This document shows positions 25,842-34,371 of a stretch of 64,000 nt of DNA, one piece after another. Positions within the stretch are counted from its first letter, which is position 1. Every line of letters begins with the position of its first letter. A model generated the notes under the pieces. The model searched no databases and was not told the DNA's origin. It saw nothing but the letters and a program-made list of their open reading frames with translations. Source of the DNA: Saccharothrix sp. ALI-22-I (GTDB taxonomy: Bacteria; Actinomycetota; Actinomycetes; Mycobacteriales; Pseudonocardiaceae); the NCBI RefSeq assembly GCF_001984175.1, contig NZ_MTQP01000069.1, positions 992,001 to 1,056,000 on the forward strand, given 5' to 3'. The translations under genes and the position numbers were made by a program.

Positions 25842-27097
25842 GGCGCCACCACGCCCACCTCGACCGCGGACGCCCACGCCCGCAGCCCCTCGTCGACGGC
25901 CTGCTCGTCGATCACCAGCGCGGGGATCATCCGGACGACCTGGTTCCACGCGCCGCACAGCAGCAGGAGCAACCCCGCCTCCGCGGCGGCGCGCTGCACG
26001 CGGGCGGCGGTTTCCCCATCGGGGCGACCGTCCTCGGTGACGAACTCCGTGCCCAGCATCAGGCCGAGGCCCCGCACGTCCCCGATCGCCGGCGTCGTGG
26101 CGGCGACCGCCTCCAGCCCGGCGCGCAGCCGTTCGCCCATCCGCTCGGCGTTGTCGACCAGCTTCTCGTCGCGGACCACGTCCAGGGTCGCGCAGGCGGC
26201 GGCGCACGCCACCGCGTTGGCGCCGTACGTGCCGCCCTGCGAGCCCGGCCACGCCTTGCTCATCAGCTCCTCGGACGCGGCGATGCCGGACAGCGGGAAA
26301 CCGCTGGCCAGGCCCTTGGCGGTGACCAGGATGTCCGGCACGACACCGAAGTGGTCGTGACCCCAGAAACGGCCCGTGCGGCCGACGCCGGTCTGCACCT
26401 CGTCCAGGATCAGCAGGAAGCCGTGGCGGTCGGCACGCTCGCGCAGGCCCTCCATGAACCGGCGGGTCGCGGGCACGTACCCGCCTTCACCGAGCACGGG
26501 CTCCACGATGACCGCGGCCGTGTCGGCGGGCGCGGACACGGTCTGCAGCACGTAGTCCAGTTCGCGCAGCGCGAAGTCGGTGGCGGCGTCCTCGTCCCAG
26601 CCGTACCGGAAGGCGGCCGGGAACGGGGTGACCACCACACCGCTCATCAGCGGCGAGAAACCGGCCCGGAACCGCGTGCCGGAGGTCGTCATCGCGGCGG
26701 CGGCCACCGTCCGGCCGTGGAAACCGCCGTGGCAGACCAGCACGTTCGGCCGGCCTGTGGCCTGCCGCGCCAGCCGCAACGCCGCCTCCACCGCCTCACT
26801 GCCGGAGTTGGCGAAGAACAGGCTGTCCAGTCCGGTCGGCAGCACTTCGCCCAGCTTGTCCACCAGCCGACGCAGCGGCTGGTGCATGACCGTCGTGTAC
26901 TGGCCGTGGACGAGCGTGCCGACCTGCTCCTGGGCCGCGGCCACCACCGCCGGGTGGCAGTGGCCGGTGCTGGTGACGCCGATCCCGGCGGTGAAGTCGA
27001 GGTAACGCCGGCCGTCCTCGCCGTACAGGTGGACGCCCTCCCCTCGGACCGCGACCACGGGCGTGGCCTGGCGGAGGTGCGGCGACAGTGCGGTCAT
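25838..27097 (-). CDS. gabT: GABA aminotransferase-like class III aminotransferase
   Basis: 419 residues from ATG 27097, which has a GGGAGAC ribosome-binding site; the longer open frame upstream is not conserved-looking. PLP motifs are FFANSGSEAVEAALRLAR, CHGGFHGRTVAAAAMT, FLLILDEVQTGVGRTGRFWG and the Schiff-base Lys in ILVTAKGLASGFPLSG. The GHCHPAVVAAAQEQ segment is typical of GabT/PuuE and ornithine-type enzymes. With the downstream GabD-like gene it forms a GABA-to-succinate route. It is transcribed divergently from the PucR regulator; a TTGACA-like -35 element lies at 27199-27204 on the minus strand, but no good -10 follows. Confidence 0.85.
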   Translation of the reverse strand: MTALSPHLRQATPVVAVRGEGVHLYGEDGRRYLDFTAGIGVTSTGHCHPAVVAAAQEQVGTLVHGQYTTVMHQPLRRLVDKLGEVLPTGLDSLFFANSGSEAVEAALRLARQATGRPNVLVCHGGFHGRTVAAAAMTTSGTRFRAGFSPLMSGVVVTPFPAAFRYGWDEDAATDFALRELDYVLQTVSAPADTAAVIVEPVLGEGGYVPATRRFMEGLRERADRHGFLLILDEVQTGVGRTGRFWGHDHFGVVPDILVTAKGLASGFPLSGIAASEELMSKAWPGSQGGTYGANAVACAAACATLDVVRDEKLVDNAERMGERLRAGLEAVAATTPAIGDVRGLGLMLGTEFVTEDGRPDGETAARVQRAAAEAGLLLLLCGAWNQVVRMIPALVIDEQAVDEGLRAWASAVEVGVVAP

Positions 27098-27310
27098 GGT
27101 CGTCTCCCTGGGTCTCGCGGTCGATTCCGAGCATCTCGGCAGCCCGTGGGCGCGACAACGCGTGTTCTGTCCGCCTGGAGCACGGGGTTTGGACGTTTTG
27201 TCAACCGCCGCGGTCCGCACCCGTCGGCCACGGCCGGGCCGGCCCGCGTCGGCCGCACTTGCGCAGGTGGACGCCGCTTGTCAGAGTGACCGGGCACTCA
27301 GGGAGACGCC

Positions 27311-28957
27311 GTGGACGACGAACACCGGACCGCCCGGTCCGGCGAGCAGGAGCACCCGGCGGCGGTCGGCAGCGTGCTCACCGTCGCCGACGTACTGGCC
27401 CTGCCGCTGTTCGCGGCAGGTCTGCCCACGGTGGTCACCGGCGAATCCGGCCTGGACCGGCCGGTCCGCTGGGTGCACATCACCGAACTGACCGACCCGG
27501 CGTCCTTCCTCAAGGGCGGCGAGTTGGTGCTGACCACCGGCATGCCCCTGCCGACCGATCCCTCGCTGGTGCGCCGGTACGTCGACGAGTTGGCCGACGT
27601 CGGCGCGGCCGCCCTCGTCATCGAACTGGTCCGGAGGTTCCACCGAGCACCCGACGCCCTGGTGCGCGCCTGCCGGACCCGGGGCCTGCCCCTGGTCACG
27701 CTGGCCAAGGACGTCAACTTCCTCGAAGTCACCCAGGTCGTCCACGCCCTCATCCTCGGCAACCACGCGGAGGCGATGCAGCGAACGCAGCAGATCCACG
27801 ACGCCTTCACCGCGTTGACGCTGCGCGGCGCGGGGCCCGAGGACGTGATGCGGGCCGCGGCGGAGATGAGCGGCCACACGGTGGTCTTGGAGAACCTCGC
27901 GCACCAGGCGCTCATCTGCGAAGCCGCCGGTCGGACCGTGGCCGAGGCGCTCACCGACTGGGAACGCCGCTCCCGAGCCGTCCCACCGGGCGACGACACC
28001 GACGTCCGCGGTCCCGAGCGGTGGCTGGTGACCCCGGTGGAATACCGCGGCGAACGGTGGGGCCGGGTGGCCATGCTCCCCACCCTCTCCCCACCGGCAC
28101 CGGGCAAACCCGCGCACGGCACCCCGTTCGGGCCCGAGGACGTCACCGTGCTGGTGCGAACCGCGATGGCGTTGACGATCGCACGCCTCATCCACACCGC
28201 GACGTGGGAACGCCGAGCCCACCGCAACCTGCTCCAGGACATCGCCGAACAACGCCACCGCTCCCCCGACGAGGCACGTGTACGCGCCGCGGCGCTGGGC
28301 GTGCCGACCAAGGACACCCGCTACGTCGCCGTTCTCGTGGACACGTCAGCCGGAAGCTCCCTGGTCGACGCACTGGAGCCCTGGACCGCCCTGGTGGGTG
28401 AACTGAGCCCGGGGCGCGTCGGCGTCCTGCTCGCCCTGCGAACCGCCCAGCCGTGGCGGCCCGTGGTCGAGCAGCTGAGCCACACCGCGCTCGACGTCGA
28501 CCCGTCGGCCGTGGTGAGCGTCGGCTCCGAGGTCACCGAGGTCACCGACCTCGCCCACGCCGCCCGCTCGTTCCGCGCGGCCGCACGCGTGGCGGAAGCC
28601 GTCCTGCCCGGCGGCTCGGACAAGCCGTTCCACGAACTGTCCGACATCGGCCTGCGGCAACTGCTGTACACGTTGCGCGAGGACGTCCGCGTCCAGGACT
28701 ACGTGGAACGCCAGATCGGCCGCCTGGTCGAACACGACGTCCGCCACCACACCGACCTGCTGCCCACCCTGCGCCACTACCTCGACGCCGCAGGCAACAA
28801 GACCACCGCCGCCCGCCGCGGCGACCTCTCCCGCCAGACGCTCTACCAGCGCCTGGCGACCATCGAACGACTGCTCGACTGCGACCTCGAATCCGGTGAG
28901 CGGCGCACGGAGTTGCACGTGGCCCTCATGGCGCTCGGCGTCCTGAGACTGGGCTGA
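27311..28957 (+). CDS. PucR-family transcriptional regulator
   Basis: 548 residues from GTG 27311, preceded by CAGGGAGA. The N-terminal PucR domain runs over about residues 22-150 (SVLTVADVLALPLFAAGLPTV, GGELVLTTGMPLP). A long GGDEF-like middle region follows, and the C-terminal PucR helix-turn-helix is DAAGNKTTAARRGDLSRQTLYQRLATIERLL near residue 495. Family members activate purine, GABA or polyamine catabolic genes. Its divergent position makes it the likely regulator of the gabT/FAD-Fe-S/gabD operon, by analogy with GabR-like PucR proteins of actinobacteria. Confidence 0.88.
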   Translation: MDDEHRTARSGEQEHPAAVGSVLTVADVLALPLFAAGLPTVVTGESGLDRPVRWVHITELTDPASFLKGGELVLTTGMPLPTDPSLVRRYVDELADVGAAALVIELVRRFHRAPDALVRACRTRGLPLVTLAKDVNFLEVTQVVHALILGNHAEAMQRTQQIHDAFTALTLRGAGPEDVMRAAAEMSGHTVVLENLAHQALICEAAGRTVAEALTDWERRSRAVPPGDDTDVRGPERWLVTPVEYRGERWGRVAMLPTLSPPAPGKPAHGTPFGPEDVTVLVRTAMALTIARLIHTATWERRAHRNLLQDIAEQRHRSPDEARVRAAALGVPTKDTRYVAVLVDTSAGSSLVDALEPWTALVGELSPGRVGVLLALRTAQPWRPVVEQLSHTALDVDPSAVVSVGSEVTEVTDLAHAARSFRAAARVAEAVLPGGSDKPFHELSDIGLRQLLYTLREDVRVQDYVERQIGRLVEHDVRHHTDLLPTLRHYLDAAGNKTTAARRGDLSRQTLYQRLATIERLLDCDLESGERRTELHVALMALGVLRLG

Positions 28958-28984
28958 CGGAACGGATCTCGTGCAGGAGAGGGA

Positions 28985-29779
28985 TCACCGCGCGGTCAGG
29001 CGGTCCGGATCGGGTACGGAGGACAGCAGCTCGCGGGTGTAGTCGTGGGTGGGTGCGTCGCACACTTGGCGAGCGGGACCCGACTCGACGATGCGGCCGC
29101 GGTGCAGCACCGCCACCCTGTGCGCGACGTGCCGGACCAGCGCGAGGTCGTGGCAGATGAACAGCTGGGCGAGCCCCAGCGAGTCCTGCAACTCGGTGAA
29201 CAGGTTGATCACCCCGGCGCGCACCGACGGGTCGAGCGCCGAAACCGGTTCGTCGAGCACCAGCAGCCTCGGCTCGCTCGCCAACGCCCGGGCGATGCCG
29301 ACGCGTTGGCACTGCCCGCCGGACAGCTCGTGCGGCAGCCTCCGGACGACGGACCGGTCGAGGTGCACGAGGTCGAGCAGCTCGGCCACCCGCGCGGGAC
29401 CGGTCGCCGAATCCCAGCGGCACTGGACGCGCAACGGCTCGGCGACGGCGTCGAACACCGTCTTGCGCGGGCTGAGTGAACCGTACGGGTCCTGGAACAC
29501 CGGCTGGAAACCACGCCTGAGCGTTCGTAGTTCAGGCTCCTCCACAGTGGTCAGTTCACGACCTCCGAAACGGACGGACCCGCCTTCCGGCTTGCGCAGC
29601 ATGAGCACCGCAGCGGCGGTGCTGGACTTGCCGGAGCCGGACTCGCCGACCAGGGCGAGCGTCTCCCCGGCGGCCACGGTGAAGGAGATTCGGTCCACCG
29701 CCAGGACGGGCGACGTCCGGCGTCCCCGTGCCGGGTAGCGGACGACGAGGTCCCGGACTTCGAGCAGTGGCGCCGTCAT
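28985..29779 (-). CDS. ABC transporter ATPase, DppF/NikE type
   Basis: 264 residues from ATG 29779, which overlaps the stop of the partner ATPase (ATGA). Walker A is GESGSGKSSTA, the Q-loop is PVFQDPYGSLSPRKTV, the signature LSGGQCQRVGIARAL, and Walker B LLVLDEPVSALD. The YGSLSPR stretch is diagnostic of DppF/OppF subunits. Last gene of a four-gene minus-strand operon. It and its partner are the only ATPases between the two divergent permease sets. Confidence 0.9.
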   Translation of the reverse strand: MTAPLLEVRDLVVRYPARGRRTSPVLAVDRISFTVAAGETLALVGESGSGKSSTAAAVLMLRKPEGGSVRFGGRELTTVEEPELRTLRRGFQPVFQDPYGSLSPRKTVFDAVAEPLRVQCRWDSATGPARVAELLDLVHLDRSVVRRLPHELSGGQCQRVGIARALASEPRLLVLDEPVSALDPSVRAGVINLFTELQDSLGLAQLFICHDLALVRHVAHRVAVLHRGRIVESGPARQVCDAPTHDYTRELLSSVPDPDRLTAR

Positions 29780-30783
29780 GCCGTGGTCCCCACGAACAGG
29801 TCCGTGGTGCGCCGCGGCAGCTCGGCGAGCCGGTGGCAGGACGCCCAGTGCCCGTCCTGCCACTCGGCGGGCTCGGGCTCGTGCCGCGTGCAGGAGTCCG
29901 CGGCCGCAGGACAGCGTGGCGCGAACGCGCACCCCGCCGGCAGGGAACCGGTCGTCGCGGGCGCTCCGGGCATGGCGGGCAGGTACCTGCTCTCCGCGTG
30001 CCGCGGAGGCAACGACGCGAGCAGGCCTGCTGTGTAGGGGGCACGCGGCTCGCGCAGGACTCGGTGGACCGGACCGGACTCCACGTGCCGGCCCGCGTAC
30101 ATCACCAGCACCCGGTCGGCGTGGGCGGCGGCTACGGCGAGGTCGTGCGTGACCAGGACGACCGCCATCCCGGCCCGCTCGCGGAGCGTGTCCAGCATGT
30201 CCAAAATCCGGGCTTGGATGGTCGGGTCCAGCGCAGTGGTCGGCTCATCGGCCACCACGAGGTCCGGGTCGTTGACCGTCGCCATGGCGATCACCGCGCG
30301 CTGGCGCATGCCACCGGAGAACTCGTGCGGGTAGGCGCGGGCGCGGCGGGCGGCGTCCGCGATGCCGACGCGGTCGAGCGCGTCGACAGCCCGCTCCAGC
30401 GCCGCCTTGCGCCCCACTCCCCGCACCGATCGGACGGCGAGGGCGAGTTGGTCTCCGACGGTGTGCACGGGACTGAGCACGGACAGCGCGTCCTGCGGCA
30501 CAAAGGCCATCCGGTGTCCCCACAGCTTCCGGTACACCGCATCCGAGGCGCCGACCAGTTCCTCGCCGTCGAACCGAACACTGCCGGACACACGCATCCC
30601 GGCGGGCAGCAACCCGAGCACGGCTCGCGCGGTGATGGACTTCCCCGCCCCGGACTCCCCCACCACGGCGAGCATCTCGCCTGCCGCGACCTCGAAGGAC
30701 ACGTCGCACACCAGATCGACCTCGTGCGGCCGGGTGGCGGTGATCCGCAGGCCGCGAACTTCCAGGAGTGCTTCAGTGCTCAT
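29776..30783 (-). CDS. ABC transporter ATPase, DppD/NikD type
   Basis: 335 residues. Walker A is GESGAGKSITARAVLGLLP, followed by AFVPQDALSVLSPVHTVGDQL, the signature FSGGMRQRAVIAMA and Walker B LVVADEPTTALDPTIQ. The C-terminal oligopeptide/dipeptide-transporter tail GCAFAPRCPAAADSC is present, with the two Cys pairs that bind an Fe-S cluster in related DppD proteins. The start codon shares one base with the stop of the fused permease. It powers the fused permease just upstream. Confidence 0.9.
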   Translation of the reverse strand: MSTEALLEVRGLRITATRPHEVDLVCDVSFEVAAGEMLAVVGESGAGKSITARAVLGLLPAGMRVSGSVRFDGEELVGASDAVYRKLWGHRMAFVPQDALSVLSPVHTVGDQLALAVRSVRGVGRKAALERAVDALDRVGIADAARRARAYPHEFSGGMRQRAVIAMATVNDPDLVVADEPTTALDPTIQARILDMLDTLRERAGMAVVLVTHDLAVAAAHADRVLVMYAGRHVESGPVHRVLREPRAPYTAGLLASLPPRHAESRYLPAMPGAPATTGSLPAGCAFAPRCPAAADSCTRHEPEPAEWQDGHWASCHRLAELPRRTTDLFVGTTA

Positions 30784-32588
30784 CACGCACCAACCCCTTC
30801 GGCGATCGACATCCGGCGACTCCGAATCACGCCGAACAGCCCGGAATCCGTCCTGCCCCATCCGCGCAACGTGGACAACGAGACCGCGAGTGTGGCGAGC
30901 ACCAGCAGCATCGCCGCCGGTGCGAGTGCCGCCAGCGGAGCACGCTCCACGTAGGGCAACGACTCGGCCAGCATCAGGCCCCACTCCGGCGCGGGTGGCT
31001 GTGCGCCGAGCCCGAGGAAGCCCAGGGACGCCAGGGCGAGGGCGATGCCGGGCAGGCGCAGGACGGCGTGGCGGGCTACCGGTCCGGCCACCGACGGCAG
31101 CACGTGACGCAGCAGGATCCACGACGGTGGCGACCCGATGGCACGCAACGCCGTCACGTAAGCGGCAGCGCGCGTTTCCTGGACCAAGGCTGCCGCGTGG
31201 GCCGCGAGCGGCGGCCAGGACACGAGGGCGACCGCGACGGACGCGCCCACGACTCCGGGGCCGAGCACAGCGGCGACCAGGATGCCCGCGATCACCGGGG
31301 GCACGGCGTTGGCCGTCTCCGCCACGCCCGACGCCGGGCCCGGCAGGAATCCCAGCACCACCGCGAGGACGTAGGAGCACAGGCACACGCCCGCCGCCAC
31401 ACCGAGCGTCGCGGCCGCGCCGTGCCCGACCCTGGCGAGGACGTCCCGGCCTAGCGAGTCGGTGCCCAGCGGGTGCGCCCACGACGGGCCCGCGAGCCGG
31501 GCGGCCATGTCCAGCCGCAGTGGTTCCAGCAGCAGCCCCCAGCAGATGACCACGGCCGCCACCACCGCGCACACGATCGGAACCGCTCGCCGCGAACGGC
31601 CGGTCGTCCCTGCGACCGGCGCGGGCAGCGACAGCGCGGCGTCACGCAACCCGGGTCCGAGCAGCCGGTGCCGGGCCAGCGCCGCCAGCGATCCCGCGAG
31701 CACCCCCAGGAGCACCAGCGCGAGGATCGAAGCCTGCAACAGCGGCAAGTCCTGGGATTCCGCAGCGCTCAGGGCGGTACGGCCGATGCCGGGCACCGTG
31801 AACACGGTCTCGACGGCCACCGCGCCACCGGTCAGCCCGACGGCCACGAGACCGATCTGCGGCAGCAGGGGAGGCAGAACGCGGCGCAGCGCAGCCGACG
31901 CGATGATGCGAGGCGTGCACCCCGAGGACCGCCACAGCCCGACCCAGCGCTCCTCCACCACGGCAGGCAGCGCGTCGTCCACCAATCGTCCCAGCACCGC
32001 ACCCGCCGGGACGCCCAACGCGACCGCGGGCAGCACCAGATGCTGCGGTCCCTGCCAGCCGTACGGCGGGAACCACCCGAGCCACACCGACAGGACGATC
32101 AACAAGATCGTGGCGACCAGGAACTCCGGCAACGCCGCCAACGCCGCGGCCCCTCCGCCACCCGAACCACCTCGCAGCGTCCCCCGCGCCCCGCGCACGA
32201 CCGTCCGCGCACACAACGCGCTCGCCAACAGCAGGGTCACGACCAACGCCGCGCCCATCAGGGTCAACGAGACACCCAGACCGGACAGCACCGACGGCAG
32301 CACTTCGGCGCCGCTGACCCAGGACCGCCCGAGGTCACCGCGCAGCACCCCGCCCAGCCAGTCACCGAGCAGCCCCGCCGGGCCCGCGTCCAAGCCCAGT
32401 TCCCGGCGCACGGACTCCAAGGCCTCGGGCGTCGGCTCCTGTTCGGCGGAACGGGCACGCAGCACGGACAGCGCCGCGTCGCGGCCCGACAGCCACGGCA
32501 GCAACCCCACGACCGCGACGATCAACGCGAGTGCGCCGGCGCGGGACAGGAGCGCACCGGCGCGGTCGCGCACCGACACGCCGCTCAC
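30783..32588 (-). CDS. Fused double permease of a Dpp/Nik-type ABC importer (DppB-DppC)
   Basis: 601 residues from GTG 32588, overlapping the stop of the binding protein. The first half is DppB-like (WLSGRDAALSVLRAR, YGWQGPQHLVLPAVALGVPAGAVLGR, VETVFTVPGIGRTALSAAESQDLPL). The second half is DppC-like (WAHPLGTDSLGRDVLARVGHGAAATLG, AIGSPPSWILLRHVLPSVAG, ALASLGFLGLGAQPPAPEWGLMLAE). About a dozen transmembrane helices are expected. Dpp permeases are nearly always two proteins, so the fusion is unusual; a paralogous fusion is encoded at 35896-37671. The gene feeds directly into the ATPase pair. Confidence 0.9.
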   Translation of the reverse strand: MSGVSVRDRAGALLSRAGALALIVAVVGLLPWLSGRDAALSVLRARSAEQEPTPEALESVRRELGLDAGPAGLLGDWLGGVLRGDLGRSWVSGAEVLPSVLSGLGVSLTLMGAALVVTLLLASALCARTVVRGARGTLRGGSGGGGAAALAALPEFLVATILLIVLSVWLGWFPPYGWQGPQHLVLPAVALGVPAGAVLGRLVDDALPAVVEERWVGLWRSSGCTPRIIASAALRRVLPPLLPQIGLVAVGLTGGAVAVETVFTVPGIGRTALSAAESQDLPLLQASILALVLLGVLAGSLAALARHRLLGPGLRDAALSLPAPVAGTTGRSRRAVPIVCAVVAAVVICWGLLLEPLRLDMAARLAGPSWAHPLGTDSLGRDVLARVGHGAAATLGVAAGVCLCSYVLAVVLGFLPGPASGVAETANAVPPVIAGILVAAVLGPGVVGASVAVALVSWPPLAAHAAALVQETRAAAYVTALRAIGSPPSWILLRHVLPSVAGPVARHAVLRLPGIALALASLGFLGLGAQPPAPEWGLMLAESLPYVERAPLAALAPAAMLLVLATLAVSLSTLRGWGRTDSGLFGVIRSRRMSIAEGVGA

Positions 32589-34081
32589 TTCAGCCGGGTG
32601 GTCGCGGTGACCAGGAGCCGTTCGCGCGGGTCCTTGGCCGAGTCCGCCACCGACGTCGCGTCACCTTGGATGACGCGTTCGTGCAGCATCGGGATCGCGG
32701 CGTCGGTCCGCAGCACCGTCGCCTCGGCCTCCAGGATCGCGGAACGGCGCTGATCACCGGATTCCACACCGGCTGCCTTCGCCACGGCCGCGTCCACCGC
32801 CGGGTCGCACAGCTTCGCGATGTTGAACGACCCGTCGCAGGCGAAGTCCGACCTCAGGTAGGCGACGGGATCGCCGGAGTCCAGCACCGTCGCCCTGGAC
32901 AGGATGAACGCGTCGAACTTGCCGGCCAGCATGTCCTGTTCGATGTGCGCGTACTCGCGCACGACCTGGTTCACCGTGAACCCCTTGTCCTGCAATTGCT
33001 GCTGCAACACCGACGCCACCTCGGGCAGCTCGGCCCGGTCGGTGAACGTCGCGAGGGTGATCGTCACGCCCCTCGGATCTGCGGCCTTCGTCCGGTCGCC
33101 CAAGGCTTTGCGACCCTCGGTCGCCCAGGGCAGCGCGGGTCCGAGCAGGCCCTTCGCCACGTCGGCCCGTCCCTCGTAGACGCCCTTCACGATCGCCTCG
33201 GCGTCGATCGACTCACGGACCGCGGCACGCAGGGCGGGATCGATGAACGGGCCTGACTTGGTGTTCAGGTAGAGGGTGTTGGTGCGCGGCATCGGCACCT
33301 CGGTGATCGTCTGCTGGTCCAGCAGCGCGGCCTGGGACACCGGGACCGCTTCCGCGATGTGGGCCTCACCGCTGCGGATCGCGGCAGCGCGCGCGGCGCC
33401 GTCCGGCACGAACGAGACGTCGATGCCCGCGGCCTTCGCCTTGTCGCCCCAGTAATCGTCGAAGCGGTCGAGCGTGGCGCCCGTCGTGCCGTTGACGTGC
33501 ACCAGCTTGAACGGGCCGCTACCAGCACCGACCGGGTTCACCTTGCCGTCCGGGGCGTACGCGCTCTCGGCCAGGACGGACAGCTGCGGCGAGGAGAGTC
33601 GTTGCGGCACCAGCGGATCCGGCACGCCGGTGGTGAGCACGACCTTGTCCGCCTCGGCACGGACCTCCAACCGGACACCGTCGAGGATGCGCGGCTTGGG
33701 CGAGGCCTTCATCGCGCGGGTCAGCGTGTTCGCGGCCACGGCCGCGGTCAGCACGCTGCCGTCGTGGAACGTCACACCGTCCCGGATGACGAACTCCCAC
33801 GTCGTATCGGACGTGCGGGTCCACCGAGTGGCCAGCGCGGGCCGCGCGTCACCCTTCTCGTCCAGGTTCACCAGCGTCTCCGCCGTCGACCAGCGCGACA
33901 GCTTGAAGGCGTCGTCGCTGAACGGCGACAACCCCGACCGCGGCGGCAGCATCATCGCCACCTTGATCCGGCCTCCCCCGGACGGGTCGTCGGTTCCCGT
34001 CGCCCCGGTCGCGAAACAACCGGTGAGGAGAACGGAGACCGCCATGAGGCCGGCGGCAGCCATGGGCGTGCGGTGGTGCAT
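32585..34081 (-). CDS. ABC substrate-binding lipoprotein (SBP_bac_5) of the minus-strand importer
   Basis: 498 residues. Signal peptide with lipobox LLTGC near residue 22. Family 5 features are [65 protein letters not shown] and GAARAAAIRSGEAHIAEAV. It is clearly paralogous to the divergent protein at 34372-35889: they share DRFxDYWG, LPE(V/I)A(S/T)VLQQQL and the PRER(L/S)L C-terminal region. The closest functional classes by eye are nickel- or metallophore-type binding proteins rather than general peptide binders. A Zur-like box lies about 50 bp upstream of the start. Confidence 0.88.
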   Translation of the reverse strand: MHHRTPMAAAGLMAVSVLLTGCFATGATGTDDPSGGGRIKVAMMLPPRSGLSPFSDDAFKLSRWSTAETLVNLDEKGDARPALATRWTRTSDTTWEFVIRDGVTFHDGSVLTAAVAANTLTRAMKASPKPRILDGVRLEVRAEADKVVLTTGVPDPLVPQRLSSPQLSVLAESAYAPDGKVNPVGAGSGPFKLVHVNGTTGATLDRFDDYWGDKAKAAGIDVSFVPDGAARAAAIRSGEAHIAEAVPVSQAALLDQQTITEVPMPRTNTLYLNTKSGPFIDPALRAAVRESIDAEAIVKGVYEGRADVAKGLLGPALPWATEGRKALGDRTKAADPRGVTITLATFTDRAELPEVASVLQQQLQDKGFTVNQVVREYAHIEQDMLAGKFDAFILSRATVLDSGDPVAYLRSDFACDGSFNIAKLCDPAVDAAVAKAAGVESGDQRRSAILEAEATVLRTDAAIPMLHERVIQGDATSVADSAKDPRERLLVTATTRLK

Positions 34082-34129
34082 CAGCCTGTCCCGAGGTCGT
34101 TGAGGAGTGAACGACCGGACCGTAGCTCA

Positions 34130-34144
34130 TGACAATCGTTTCCA
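34130..34144. promoter_or_regulatory. Zur-box-like site (TGACAATCGTTTCCA)
   Basis: Read on the minus strand it is TGGAAACGATTGTCA, close to the TGAAAACGATTTTCA / TGAAAATGATTTTCA pattern of actinobacterial zinc uptake regulator sites (2 and 3 mismatches respectively, from memory of the consensus). It is positioned to repress the minus-strand importer starting at 34081. Confidence 0.45.
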
Positions 34145-34152
34145 TCCAGGTC

Positions 34153-34189
34153 GTCCCACGATGTGGCATATCGTGCCCGTATCTGGCAC
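34153..34189. promoter_or_regulatory. Tandem IclR-type palindrome pair, second locus
   Basis: GTGCCCGTATCTGGCAC (34173-34189) differs at only three positions from the operator at 20673-20689. A weaker copy GTCCCACGATGTGGCAT (34153-34169) lies exactly 20 bp upstream, and matches 20653-20669 at 12 of 17 positions. The spacing and order are the same as at the IclR promoter. Confidence 0.55.
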
Positions 34190-34281
34190 AGCAGGTGGTG
34201 CGTCATGATGGGCGCCGCGAGCCGTCCCGACCGGTGGCCGACGGTTGCGGATCATTGAGACTTCACTCACCTCACCGAAAG

Positions 34282-34300
34282 ATTGGTGAGGCTTGCCTTA
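34282..34300. promoter_or_regulatory. IdeR/DmdR iron-box-like site (ATTGGTGAGGCTTGCCTTA)
   Basis: Matches the TTAGGTTAGGCTAACCTAA iron-box pattern at 13 of 19 positions, including the central GGxxAGGCTxxCCT core. It overlaps the predicted -10/+1 region of the plus-strand importer, where a repressor would act. Confidence 0.45.
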
Positions 34301-34371
34301 TACGGTGTCGTCGCCCGCACCGCATCCGGTGAGCCGGGACATAACCACCTCTCCGCACGACAGGAACCACC

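Larger units (their letters stand above)
34082..34371. promoter_or_regulatory. Divergent regulatory region between two paralogous importers
   Basis: 290 bp without a gene. From left to right it holds a Zur-like 15-mer, an IclR-type tandem palindrome pair identical in spacing to that at 20653-20689, a plausible plus-strand promoter (TTGAGA at 34255-34260, 17-bp spacer, AAAGAT at 34278-34283), an inverted repeat CCTCACC-N8-GGTGAGG (34270-34291), and an iron-box-like 19-mer overlapping the presumed transcription start. Confidence 0.6.

Noticed and set aside
27098-27310. A defined PucR operator in the gabT/PucR divergent region
   Set aside because: Only a minus-strand TTGACA (27199-27204) stands out; no matching -10 or convincing inverted repeat was found.
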